Of a DNA stretch of 35,835 nucleotides, positions 6,778 through 15,242 are shown one piece after another; the stretch's first letter is position 1, and each line of letters begins with the position of its first letter. The notes under the pieces were generated by a model, which was given only the letters and a program-made list of their open reading frames with translations, made no database searches and was not told the origin of the DNA. The position numbers and the translations under genes are program-made. The DNA is from Lachnospiraceae bacterium MC2017 (GTDB taxonomy: Bacteria > Bacillota > Clostridia > Lachnospirales > Lachnospiraceae): the NCBI GenBank assembly GCA_000701625.1, contig JNJK01000040.1, positions 1 through 35,835 of the forward strand, written 5' to 3'.

Positions 6778-7687
6778 AGAGGAAAGAGAATTGTTTCATG
6801 ATGTGATTCTTCTGACATCACAGAAAATGAATGTAAGCGAAGATATAGTTGAGAAAGATTACTATGTCACTCTGATACTTAAAGAATTATCAAAATCGGA
6901 TTATCCGATAGTGTTCAAGGGAGGGACCTCATTATCAAAGGCTTTTCGTGTTATTGACAGGTTCTCGGAGGATATAGACATCACATTTACCGAGCACCTG
7001 GGAGAAAGCAGAAGAAAGAAGCTAAAATACAACATCATCAAGCCTGCTGGAGATAATATTGGACTTGAAATAAAAAACTGGGATTCGATTGAGAGCGATA
7101 AAAATCTTAACCACTATGATCTTTATTATGATTCGGTTGTTGGAGATGAAGTTATAAATTCGCTTCCACCTTTTGTGAAGCTGGAAACTTCGCTGATGTC
7201 ATATGCGTTTCCTACAGAGGAGAGGCAGATATCGAATTATATTTATGATGCTTTAAGCGAGGAAGAACCGGAATTGATAGAAAAGTATGGGCTTGAACCT
7301 TTTCCCATGAGAGTACAGTCGCTTTCAAGAACCCTGGTCGATAAAGCTTTTGCACTTTGCGACTATTATATGCTTGAAAGACCTCGCAGGAATGCAAGGC
7401 ACCTATATGATATCTATAAGCTTTCTCCGTATATGACATTTGACGATCAGCTCAAGAAATTAGTTGCCGAGGTAAGAGAGCACAGGCAGAAAATGGATGA
7501 AAGGATTGCTCCTTCTGCCCGAGAAGATGTGGATATACTGGCCATGGTGAAAGCTGTTTGTGCTACGGATTTTTACAAAGCAGATTATGAGGATACGACA
7601 TTAAAGCTGATTTCGGATGCTGTGCCTTACGAAACAGTAAGAGACCATTATCTGAAAATTGCTGGAAGGATCTTTGGAGATATATAA
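6764..7687 (+). CDS. AbiEii/AbiGii-family nucleotidyltransferase toxin
   Basis: 307 residues from the ATG at 6764 (GGAG at -9), overlapping the antitoxin by 14 bases. The nucleotidyltransferase signature is clear: VFKGGTSLSKAF followed by RFSEDIDITF, giving the G-S and D-x-D metal-binding pattern. Further family features are KLETSLMSYAFPTEERQI and RTLVDKAFALCDYY with the RNARHLYDIY helix. In characterised relatives this domain transfers nucleotides, stops growth and aborts phage infection. Both genes look intact and have their own promoter, so this is probably a functional defence or stability module inside a decaying island. Confidence 0.88.
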   Translation: MYLHKEERELFHDVILLTSQKMNVSEDIVEKDYYVTLILKELSKSDYPIVFKGGTSLSKAFRVIDRFSEDIDITFTEHLGESRRKKLKYNIIKPAGDNIGLEIKNWDSIESDKNLNHYDLYYDSVVGDEVINSLPPFVKLETSLMSYAFPTEERQISNYIYDALSEEEPELIEKYGLEPFPMRVQSLSRTLVDKAFALCDYYMLERPRRNARHLYDIYKLSPYMTFDDQLKKLVAEVREHRQKMDERIAPSAREDVDILAMVKAVCATDFYKADYEDTTLKLISDAVPYETVRDHYLKIAGRIFGDI

Positions 7688-7960
7688 GTGGACAATTGTT
7701 AAGTGGGAAATAGATTATGAGGGCGACGCATTAGAAAAAAAGACACACCACATTGTGGTAGGCTAAACTCGCATCTATTCTTACACACGGAAAACTCGTT
7801 TTTTTTTGATTGCTAATACATAAAAGTGAAATACTGTACAAAATGTGAAAGAAGTTATAGACGAGAATATTTGAATGAGTTATTTGATGATGTTAATATA
7901 CAGGTATAGAGAACGTTTTTGTTTAAGCGTCTTTTTATATCTGAGAAAGACGTAGATTAA
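7688..7960. other. Intergenic sequence, mostly repeat
   Basis: Starts with unremarkable AT-rich DNA. ACCACA-T-TGTGGT, a perfect 6-base inverted repeat, follows near 7748-7760. The rest, from 7752, is the second copy of the upstream blocks also found at 1658-1785 and 2936-3026, fused at 7870. Confidence 0.7.
7752..7870 (+). repeat. Direct repeat, upstream block, copy 2
   Basis: Matches 1658-1785 (see that entry). At GAATAT (7870) it switches to the sequence found at 2936. This implies deletion of about 1150 bases relative to the first locus. Confidence 0.85.
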
Positions 7961-8427
7961 ATGAGAGAGTTTGAAAAAACACAGTGGCATCCGCCGTTTT
8001 GTTCTGCGATGAAATTGGAGTTACGTGCAAATAAAGAAGATCTTAGTTTTGATATAGAGCGAACGCTGAATACGAAACCGATCCGTATAGATTTGCTGAT
8101 TGTTAAGAAAACGCAGGATGTAAGGATTGAAAATGAGATAGGGAAAATGCTGATTCGGTACTACAATTGGTGCTTTCGGAAAATAGAGAAATTTTTGAAA
8201 AGTTAAGGGGGATACCGACAGTGTGTGAAGCATTAAAAAACTTGATGAAACCGGAAATGGATGCAGCAGTTACGGCTGCAGTAAAAGAAAAGGATGCTGT
8301 AATACAAGCAAAGGAAGCGGAAATCCAAACAAAGGATGAAGTAATACAGTCTCAAAATGCTAGGATCGAGGAACTTATGGCTCAAGTAGCTGCTATGGCG
8401 AAAGAAAATGGGAAAAGCCGTTTCTGA
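7961..8427 (+). pseudogene. Broken second copy of the nuclease-like gene
   Basis: The first 60 codons are nearly identical to the protein encoded at 3027. The frame then jumps, at the 7-base sequence AGATAGG, to what is position 3615 in the intact copy. The lost 406 bases are not a multiple of three, so translation shifts and stops at 8206. The original C-terminal coiled coil (KLRGIPTVCEALKNLMKPEM to the end) survives out of frame to 8427. The nuclease motif E-x-K is within the deletion. Confidence 0.9.
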
Positions 8428-8459
8428 TGGCGCACAGATCGGAGGTACGGGGTATACAA

Positions 8460-8483
8460 ATTCAGGGGTCAGACCCCATGAAG
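8460..8483 (+). repeat. Dispersed palindrome with flanks, left copy of a 24-base direct repeat
   Basis: 24 bases identical to 9580-9603, with the palindrome core at 8465-8477 followed by ATGAAG. It cuts off the duplicated block (last shared base 8455) and begins the segment carrying the choloylglycine-hydrolase-family gene. Confidence 0.9.
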
Positions 8484-8581
8484 GTTTGACGACAAAAATC
8501 TTATTTACCACAGGGAGGATGCGGTTGAGGAATAATTGGCGCGTGTATGAGCCAACATTAAGTAAAAGAGGAGGGAGTACA

Positions 8582-9571
8582 ATGTGTACAGCGGTATCAT
8601 ATAAGACGAAAAATCATTATTTTGGAAGAAACCTGGATCTTGAATTTTCCTATCATGAGACAGTCACGGTGACACCAAGGAAAAAGCAGTTTTCTTTCCG
8701 GCACCTGGGTGTCATCAAAGAGCATCCGGCAATGATCGGCATGGCTTATGTTGTGAATGATTATCCGCTGTATTACGAGGCTTCCAATGAATATGGTGTC
8801 AGTATCGCAGGACTGAATTTTCCGGAAAATGCACATTATAACAGTCCGATAGATGGGAAGGACAATGTTGCTTCATTTGAACTGATTCCATGGATTATGT
8901 CCAATTGTAAAACAGTGGGAGATTCGAAGAAACTGCTGTCTAAGATCAACATAACTTCGGATGCCTTCAGCGAAAAGCTTCCCCCGTCACCTTTACATTG
9001 GATGATTGCGGACTCGAAGGAGTGTATCGTATTTGAGCAGACTGTATCCGGCGGGCATATATATGATAATCCTGCGAAGGTGATGACGAACAATCCTGCA
9101 TTTGATTATCAGCTTACCCATCTTTCGGATTATATGAGTTGCTCTGCTTCTGAACCTGAGAACGTTTTTGCGGGTGATATCGCCATGAAACGATATAGCC
9201 GTGGCATGGGCGGCATAGGGATCCCCGGAGATCTTTCTTCTGCCTCAAGGTTTGTCAAGGTTGCGTTTACAAGGCTTAATTCGTACACGACAGATGATGA
9301 GTCTGCAAGTGTTTCACAGTTCTTTAAGATACTGGGTTCTGTTGAACAGCAAAAGGGCTGCTGCCGGCTGGGAAAGAATGATGATGGTTCACCGGTTTGT
9401 GAATACACCATTTACAGCTCATGCTGTAATACCGATAAGGGGATTTATTATTATACGACCTATGAGAACAGTCAGATAACTGCTGTGGATATGTATCATG
9501 AGGATCTGGACGGCGATCATGTTGTGATATATGAGCTTGTTAAAGGGCAGCAGATAAGGTGGGAGAATTAG
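8582..9571 (+). CDS. Choloylglycine hydrolase family (linear amide C-N hydrolase)
   Basis: 329 residues from the ATG at 8582, which has GAGGAGGG about 8 bases upstream. The start is fixed by chemistry: the enzyme is an N-terminal-nucleophile hydrolase and needs Cys2 exposed after Met removal (MCTAVSY). Other conserved residues of bile salt hydrolases and penicillin V acylases are visible: R16 and D19 in FGRNLDLEF, Asn in VSIAGLNFPEN, Asn in MTNNPAFDYQL, and Arg in PGDLSSASRF. There is no signal peptide, so it is probably cytoplasmic. Substrate (bile salt, penicillin-like amide or N-acyl homoserine lactone) cannot be told from sequence. The longer frame opening at 8408 is an artefact of the upstream repeat. 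Confidence 0.88.
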   Translation: MCTAVSYKTKNHYFGRNLDLEFSYHETVTVTPRKKQFSFRHLGVIKEHPAMIGMAYVVNDYPLYYEASNEYGVSIAGLNFPENAHYNSPIDGKDNVASFELIPWIMSNCKTVGDSKKLLSKINITSDAFSEKLPPSPLHWMIADSKECIVFEQTVSGGHIYDNPAKVMTNNPAFDYQLTHLSDYMSCSASEPENVFAGDIAMKRYSRGMGGIGIPGDLSSASRFVKVAFTRLNSYTTDDESASVSQFFKILGSVEQQKGCCRLGKNDDGSPVCEYTIYSSCCNTDKGIYYYTTYENSQITAVDMYHEDLDGDHVVIYELVKGQQIRWEN

Positions 9572-9579
9572 CCTGCGTG

Positions 9580-9603
9580 ATTCAGGGGTCAGACCCCATG
9601 AAG
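9580..9603 (+). repeat. Dispersed palindrome, right copy of the 24-base direct repeat
   Basis: Identical to 8460-8483. The core is at 9585-9597. The two copies bracket the choloylglycine-hydrolase-family gene and are 1120 bases apart. Confidence 0.9.
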
Positions 9604-9709
9604 TTGGAACTGTGCAAGCCATTGAAGGAATATTCGTGGCTGGTCGAAAAGATAAGGTACAGTTAGCGATTGGAAAAAGAAAAAGACTAATCCGACGGCA
9701 GAGAAGTGA
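9598..9709 (+). pseudogene. Scrambled remnants of an unknown gene and an XRE regulator
   Basis: From the ATG at the end of the palindrome the frame reads LCKPLKEYSWLVEKIRY, then stops. A second short frame (9662-9709) reads VSDWKKKKTNPTAEK, nearly identical to SEWKKKKTNPSSDK of the XRE regulator encoded at 2192. Both are fragments without their own start. Confidence 0.65.
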
Positions 9710-9803
9710 AGATTTCACAATTACAATCCGTATAATAGGATAAATTAATTGGATAGAAAGAAATGAGTATGGCACCTGGGAGACAGCCTAAAGGATGATT
9801 TAA

Positions 9804-10045
9804 TCACAAGCGTATTTGTCAGCGTTATCGAAATATGTTAAAGTAGAGGAGTTGCCGAGTAGCAAAGGAATCGCTGATGTAATTTTTATTCCAAGGTCGA
9901 ATGAGAAGTTACCTGCTATGATTGTCGAACTAAAGTGGAACAAGACGGCAGGTGGGGCAATAGAGCAGATTAAGAAAAAAGTATCAATTATGATGACAGG
10001 ACAGGCGAACATACTTGTGAAATTGAAAAAGCATGTGTGATATGA
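9804..10045 (+). pseudogene. 3' remnant of an AAA-ATPase-like protein with PDDEXK_9 domain
   Basis: The frame reads AYLSALSKYVKVEELPSSKGIADVIFIP and PAMIVELKWNKTAGGAIEQI, the nuclease domain found at the C-terminus of DUF1703/AAA-ATPase-like proteins (D in ADVIF, E-x-K in VELKW). Just after IEQIKKK the frame shifts: the expected ending INYDDRTGEHTCEIEKACV is encoded one base off, up to 10045. The segment normally between these parts is deleted. The N-terminal ATPase is missing altogether. Confidence 0.75.
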
Positions 10046-10068
10046 ACAGATAAGAAAGGAAATAAATT

Positions 10069-11940
10069 ATGTGCGGAATAGTAGGCTATATTGGTAAACG
10101 TAAAGCTGCGCCTATTTTGTTGGATGGGCTTTCCAAGCTTGAATATAGAGGATATGACTCGGCCGGAGTGGCTGTAAGGGATGAAGCTCGTCCTGCTGTT
10201 GTAGTAAAGTCAGTTGGAAAGCTTATCAATCTCATTAATAAAACTGATAATGGCAATTCACTTAATGGTAATTGTGGTATTGGTCATACTCGCTGGGCTA
10301 CACATGGTGCTCCAAGCCAGATCAATGCACATCCACATGTTTCCGGCAAGTGCAGCGGCAATGGCTCTGAGACAGTTGAGTCTGAGGTAGTAGGTGTTCA
10401 CAATGGCATTATTGAGAATTTCCAGGAATTAAAGGAAAAGCTCATTCGTCATGGTTATGAGTTTTATTCACAGACAGATACAGAAGTACTTATAAAGCTT
10501 GTTGACTACTATTATAAAAAGTACCAGGGCGGTCCTATCGATGCTATTGCAAAGACTATAGTACGCGTGCGTGGATCATATGCTCTTGAGGTTATGTTTG
10601 CTGATCATCCGGGTGAAATTTATGTTGCCAGAAAAGACTCACCAATGATCATTGGTGTAAACGAGGGTGAGTCCTACGTTGCATCTGACGTTCCTGCTAT
10701 TCTTAAGCATACAAAGAACGTATACTATATCGGAAACCTTGAGATGGCAAAGATCACAGAGGGTAAGGTAGAGTTCTACAACCTTGATGGTGATGTCATC
10801 GAGAAGCAGATCACAGAGATCACTTTCTCTGCTGAAGCGGCTGAAAAGGGTGGATTTGAGCATTTCATGATGAAGGAGATCCACGAGCAGCCAAAGGTTA
10901 TTGATGATACATTGAAAAAGTATATCAAGAATGGCGAGATCGACTTAAGTGAAGTTGGTCTTTCTGATGAAGATATTAAAAAATTCTCGCAGATTTACAT
11001 AGTTGCATGTGGTTCAGCGTGGCATGTTGGAATGGAAGCTCAGTATGTAATAGAGGAGTTTACTGACCTGCAGGTAAGATGTGAGCTTGCATCTGAGTTC
11101 AGATATAGAAAAGCAAAGTATGATAAGAATGCGCTCGTTATCGTAATCTCTCAGTCAGGTGAGACAGCAGATTCGCTTGCGGCTCTCAGAATGGCTAAGG
11201 AAAAGGGGATGAAGACTCTTGCAATCGTAAATGTTGTAGGAAGCTCTATCGCAAGAGAGGCAGATTATGTAATGTACACACTTGCAGGTCCTGAGATCTC
11301 AGTTGCTACTACAAAGGCATATAGCTGTCAGCTTGTATGTGGCTTCATGCTTGCGCTTAAGTTTGGTGAAGTTCGTGAGACAATGGATTGTTTCGAGACA
11401 ATGGATTACTACATTGATGAGCTTTGCTCTATACCTGAAAAGATGAAGAAGATCCTTGATGACAAGGAACGTATTCAGTGGTTTGCAGCTAAGTATGCAA
11501 ATGCAAAGAGCATTTTCTTTATCGGACGTGGAATCGACTATGCAGTCAGTCTTGAGGGTTCACTTAAGATGAAGGAGATAAGCTACATCCATTCTGAGGC
11601 ATATGCAGCAGGCGAGCTTAAGCACGGTACGATTTCTCTTATCGAAGATGGTACACTTGTTATCGGTGTGCTTACACAGAGTGACCTCTACGAGAAGACT
11701 ATTTCAAACATGGTTGAGTGTAAGAGCCGTGGTGCTTATCTTATGGGACTCACAGAGTACGGTAAGTATGATGTAGAGGATCAGTGCAATTTTGCTGTTT
11801 ATGTTCCAAAGCTTGACGAGCATTTCATCGGAAGCCTTGCAATTGTTCCGCTTCAGCTTCTTGGGTACTATACAAGTGTTGCCAAGGGCCTTGATGTTGA
11901 TAAACCAAGAAATCTTGCTAAGAGTGTTACTGTTGAGTGA
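10069..11940 (+). CDS. glmS: Glutamine-fructose-6-phosphate aminotransferase (isomerizing)
   Basis: 623 residues, full length for GlmS. It makes glucosamine-6-phosphate from fructose-6-phosphate and glutamine, the entry step to UDP-GlcNAc for peptidoglycan and surface polysaccharide. Cys2 of MCGIVGYIG is the glutaminase nucleophile. HTRWATHG and the GSYALEVMF region complete that domain (about 1-230). Two SIS sugar-isomerase domains follow (ACGSAWHVG with SQSGETADSLAAL; then FIGRGIDYAVSLEGSLKMKE). The C-terminus DKPRNLAKSVTVE is the conserved tail. AAGGAAA precedes the ATG. A terminator ends the gene, so it is transcribed apart from the polysaccharide genes to the right. Confidence 0.97.
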   Translation: MCGIVGYIGKRKAAPILLDGLSKLEYRGYDSAGVAVRDEARPAVVVKSVGKLINLINKTDNGNSLNGNCGIGHTRWATHGAPSQINAHPHVSGKCSGNGSETVESEVVGVHNGIIENFQELKEKLIRHGYEFYSQTDTEVLIKLVDYYYKKYQGGPIDAIAKTIVRVRGSYALEVMFADHPGEIYVARKDSPMIIGVNEGESYVASDVPAILKHTKNVYYIGNLEMAKITEGKVEFYNLDGDVIEKQITEITFSAEAAEKGGFEHFMMKEIHEQPKVIDDTLKKYIKNGEIDLSEVGLSDEDIKKFSQIYIVACGSAWHVGMEAQYVIEEFTDLQVRCELASEFRYRKAKYDKNALVIVISQSGETADSLAALRMAKEKGMKTLAIVNVVGSSIAREADYVMYTLAGPEISVATTKAYSCQLVCGFMLALKFGEVRETMDCFETMDYYIDELCSIPEKMKKILDDKERIQWFAAKYANAKSIFFIGRGIDYAVSLEGSLKMKEISYIHSEAYAAGELKHGTISLIEDGTLVIGVLTQSDLYEKTISNMVECKSRGAYLMGLTEYGKYDVEDQCNFAVYVPKLDEHFIGSLAIVPLQLLGYYTSVAKGLDVDKPRNLAKSVTVE

Positions 11941-12021
11941 TACTACTCTATGGGGCAGGCATGAACAGGTATATCCGGAAAAGATTCGAATAGTTGTGAG
12001 CGAATAATGTGATGATTTAAG

Positions 12022-12059
12022 GCGGGATGCGTTAAAATGTGCATCCCGCTTTTGTTTTT
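12022..12059 (+). terminator. Terminator after glmS
   Basis: GCGGGATGC and GCATCCCGC form a perfect 9-base stem around a 10-base loop, followed by TTTTGTTTTT. Confidence 0.93.
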
Positions 12060-12064
12060 CACAT

Positions 12065-12092
12065 TTGTGAAAAAACAAACATCTTTTATAAC
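12065..12092 (+). promoter_or_regulatory. Candidate promoter of the polysaccharide genes
   Basis: TTGTGA (12065-12070) and TATAAC (12087-12092) with 16 bases between. It lies just after the glmS terminator and would give a leader of about 210 bases before the glycosyltransferase. Confidence 0.5.
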
Positions 12093-12310
12093 AATGAAGC
12101 GTCTGTTATTATATGTGGTGATAATGATAAACAGATCATAGAAAGTAATTTAAGATTGGCGTTTCATTTGATTCCGGGTCAAGGAAACTGGTAGGTTGGA
12201 AAGTGGCGGAATAAACGTTTCGTCCATCATTGTCCTGTGGTAAAATTGAGGTCGGCATAATACGGATAGACGCATACGGTTATAGAAATGTCAGGAAAGT
12301 GGAATACATA
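12093..12310 (+). other. Long leader before the polysaccharide operon
   Basis: About 218 bases without a gene. No GEMM-type c-di-GMP riboswitch core, JUMPstart/ops motif or clear terminator was found. It could hold an unrecognised control element. Confidence 0.45.
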
Positions 12311-13228
12311 ATGAAAGTTGCAGTTGTTCTGGTTACATACAATAGAATAGAATGCTTGAAGAAGGCGATTTCAAGATATGAATCTCAGACATTACTTCCC
12401 TGCTGCATGATAATTGTAGATAATGCCAGTAATGATGGAACATACGAGTATCTGGATTCCTGGAAAAATGAAAATAGTAGGATTGATAAGATAGTAATTC
12501 ATAATGAAAAGAATCTTGGCGGTTCGGGTGGCTTTTATACTGGATTAAAGGCAAGTTTGGATGTTGAGTGTGATTATGTATTTCTTGCAGATGATGATGC
12601 GTATCCTGATGCGGAAATGATAAAGACTCTCTTTTCCAATGCTAAGATCATTAATGATGATTCAACAGCTGCGATTTGTACATCTGTTATTAATCATGGT
12701 AAAATCGATATTTCTCATAGATGTCGTATAAAAAAAGGCATGTTTGCGATTAGCCTTAGTTGGGTTCCGGAAAGTGAATACAGCAGGGATTATTTTAAGC
12801 TGGATATTGTTACCTTTGTTGGGGCAGCCATAAAGAAAGAGATCATTAAACAGATCGGTATGCCTATCAAAGATTATTTTATATATTACGACGATACTGA
12901 GTATTTCATGAGGATATCAAAAGTTGGTAATGTCTACTGTATTCCGAAAAGCGTGATGGTCCATGATACCGATGCTATACAGTCAATTAATTCCTGGAAA
13001 GGGTATTATGATACAAGGAATTGGATTGATGCAGTGAAACGTCATTATGGAAGATATACATATTATGCAGTGTTTAATATGTATATACGGAGATGTTCTA
13101 TTTTAGCGGCTGTCCTAAAAAAGAGGAGCCGCAGTTATAGGAACATGTGTGTCTCCGCGATCAATGATGCGAGAAACGGGGTATTGGGTATCAATGAAAA
13201 ATATAGACCTGGCTATAAGATGGATTAG
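12311..13228 (+). CDS. GT2-family glycosyltransferase
   Basis: 305 residues from the ATG at 12311; an upstream TTG at 12230 in the same frame gives no family match. The N-terminus VVLVTYNRIECLKKAI and IIVDNASNDGTYEYL is the GT-A nucleotide-sugar fold. KNLGGSGGFYTGL and the metal-binding DDDAYPD follow, then the acceptor region with DYFIYYDDTEYFMRI. This pattern resembles GlfT2/rhamnosyltransferase-like GT2 enzymes that extend cell-surface glycans. It probably adds a sugar to the lipid-linked repeat unit exported by the flippase encoded downstream. It is the first gene of the operon, 27 bases before the next start. Confidence 0.88.
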   Translation: MKVAVVLVTYNRIECLKKAISRYESQTLLPCCMIIVDNASNDGTYEYLDSWKNENSRIDKIVIHNEKNLGGSGGFYTGLKASLDVECDYVFLADDDAYPDAEMIKTLFSNAKIINDDSTAAICTSVINHGKIDISHRCRIKKGMFAISLSWVPESEYSRDYFKLDIVTFVGAAIKKEIIKQIGMPIKDYFIYYDDTEYFMRISKVGNVYCIPKSVMVHDTDAIQSINSWKGYYDTRNWIDAVKRHYGRYTYYAVFNMYIRRCSILAAVLKKRSRSYRNMCVSAINDARNGVLGINEKYRPGYKMD

Positions 13229-13255
13229 TATCATTAGAGGTTTGGAGTCGATAGT

Positions 13256-15187
13256 ATGATTAAGAAAAGCATGCAAAAGATTGTTTATGACTTGTGTGCA
13301 AGAAATGCGGATGATATATATAAAGAAATCAAAAGAGCTCAGGTTATTTCGTTTGATATTTTTGATACACTGATAAAACGAAACGTGCCCAAACCCGAAG
13401 ATATCTTTTCGGTTGTTGAGCACCTTTATGATACGAAAAACAGGGTTAAATCTGATTATTGTAATAAGAGAATAAAAGCAGAAAACGTAGCACGTTCTCA
13501 AATTGACAGAGAAATTAATCTGGATGATATTTATAATTATTATGTCGGGAATGAGTCTGTCGAGGGACTTAAAAGTCTGGAGATTGATACAGAGATAAAG
13601 TTTTGTGTTCCTAATTATTCCATTATTGAAGTTTTTAATAGATGTATAAAGGATGGCAAAACAGTTTATCTGATATCGGATATGTATCACACAGGTGAAA
13701 CCATTCAGAAAATCTTAGACAAATGCGGCATAACCGGATACAAAAAAATGTATGTTTCATGCGATGAAAATAAGACAAAGGCAAGAGGAGACCTGTTTTT
13801 TCACGTAAAAAATGAAAACAATATAAAAGGTGAGTGGATTCATATTGGAGATTCGATCAGAGGGGATTATACAAATCCACGAAGGATTGGTATTAAGTCA
13901 ATTCTTATCAGGAGAAAATCTAACAGAAAACTTCTGATAAAACATTATGATAGCCTGTCCTCAAAACAATTGGTTTCTTTTATAACTAATCAGGAACCGA
14001 CAGGATATAATTATTATCAGAAGATCGGATATGAAATACTAGGACCGATTCTTTGCGGTTTTTCGTCTTGGTTGAAAGAACGATTAAAGGATAATAAAGG
14101 TAAGGTATTATTTCTGGCCCGTGATAGTAAACTATTGTTAGAGGCATATAAAATACTATATGAAGGTAATACGGAAGACTTTATATACTTTTATATTTCG
14201 AGAAAAGCATCTTTGAATTGTGTATTGGATTTGATAAATTCATATGATGAGATGATAGAATTGTTGGTACCTAAGGATGCGGATAGAGTCTTTGATCTTT
14301 ATGAGGCATTTAACATCCCTGAGGAACGTAGAAAAGAAATCAATAATAGTTTAGGAATTAATGAAGATATATATATTCATGACAAGGGTAATGGCATAAA
14401 CAAGGAAAGATTATTTGATGTACTTAAGAAAGAAGTTAGTACTGCGTCCTCGGAACAGAGAACTTTGCTAAAAGAGTATCTAAATGATTACGGGATTGGA
14501 AAGGATTTTTCTGTAGTAGATATAGGTTGGGAAGGCAGAACACAATGGGCTTTTCAACGATTGAATCAATCTGAAGGTGGAAATGTCAAAGGATTGTACT
14601 TTGGAATTATAAAGAAATATCCTAAGCTTACTGAGAAATTAGAGATGTCAGCTTATTTGGGTAGTTTAAAGAATACTGACAGGACTGCACGGGTTATAAT
14701 GGAGACGGTTGCTTTCTTTGAGACTTTATTCCTGAGTGATGAAGGAAGCACGATAGGATATGAAAAGGGTGCAGATGGACATGTGATCCCTAAAAGGAAA
14801 TCAGCTGACCAGAATGAAGGCAATTTGAAAATAGTTAAGATGATCCAGGGGGCTGCATTACAGTTTGTAAAGGATATCAAAGAAAGCCAATGTTTGGTGG
14901 ATACTATTAGTTGGGACTCTGAGCTTATCATGAAAATATATGAGGATTATACATTAAATCCAAGTACGGAGATGATAAGAAAACTTAGAGGAATACAATT
15001 TGTAGATAAGGACAGGAGAACTTTAGGAGCTAAGCATAATATATTATATTATGTCTTTCATTTAAGCGAGTTTCATAAAGATATTGCTAAATCGTTATAT
15101 AGAGTGTTCTTTCTGAAAGATGTCTTTAAGATTTCTATGCCCTATTTTGATATGCTTTATAAATTCTATTCAATTAAGCATAGATGA
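13256..15187 (+). CDS. Large HAD-superfamily protein of polysaccharide loci (COG5610-like)
   Basis: 643 residues. The N-terminal HAD domain carries motif I in VISFDIFDTLIKR, motif II around VYLISDMYHTG and motif III/IV in WIHIGDSIRGDYTN. After about residue 250 a second region begins (GPILCGFSSWLKERL, GKVLFLARDSKLLLEAYKIL, FSVVDIGWEGRTQWA). FLARDS and DIGWEG look like a second phosphate- or nucleotide-binding site, as seen in COG5610 proteins, which occur in capsule and EPS clusters of anaerobes. The exact reaction is unknown; dephosphorylation of a sugar- or lipid-phosphate intermediate is a guess. It is flanked by a glycosyltransferase and a flippase. Confidence 0.75.
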   Translation: MIKKSMQKIVYDLCARNADDIYKEIKRAQVISFDIFDTLIKRNVPKPEDIFSVVEHLYDTKNRVKSDYCNKRIKAENVARSQIDREINLDDIYNYYVGNESVEGLKSLEIDTEIKFCVPNYSIIEVFNRCIKDGKTVYLISDMYHTGETIQKILDKCGITGYKKMYVSCDENKTKARGDLFFHVKNENNIKGEWIHIGDSIRGDYTNPRRIGIKSILIRRKSNRKLLIKHYDSLSSKQLVSFITNQEPTGYNYYQKIGYEILGPILCGFSSWLKERLKDNKGKVLFLARDSKLLLEAYKILYEGNTEDFIYFYISRKASLNCVLDLINSYDEMIELLVPKDADRVFDLYEAFNIPEERRKEINNSLGINEDIYIHDKGNGINKERLFDVLKKEVSTASSEQRTLLKEYLNDYGIGKDFSVVDIGWEGRTQWAFQRLNQSEGGNVKGLYFGIIKKYPKLTEKLEMSAYLGSLKNTDRTARVIMETVAFFETLFLSDEGSTIGYEKGADGHVIPKRKSADQNEGNLKIVKMIQGAALQFVKDIKESQCLVDTISWDSELIMKIYEDYTLNPSTEMIRKLRGIQFVDKDRRTLGAKHNILYYVFHLSEFHKDIAKSLYRVFFLKDVFKISMPYFDMLYKFYSIKHR

Positions 15188-15242
15188 GTTTACGACCGCG
15201 AAGTCTGAATAGTCACTGGATTTGTATCATAGACAAAGAAAA

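Noticed and set aside
8408-8581. N-terminal extension of the choloylglycine-hydrolase-family gene
   Set aside because: The extension is the tail of the duplicated block plus the palindrome. The enzyme needs Cys2 after Met, and the ATG at 8582 has a strong ribosome binding site.
10000-10068. glmS ribozyme
   Set aside because: No conserved ribozyme core was seen. The sequence is the 3' end of a nuclease-domain remnant.
12093-12310. c-di-GMP (GEMM) riboswitch in the polysaccharide leader
   Set aside because: The conserved GEMM core and tetraloop receptor could not be found.
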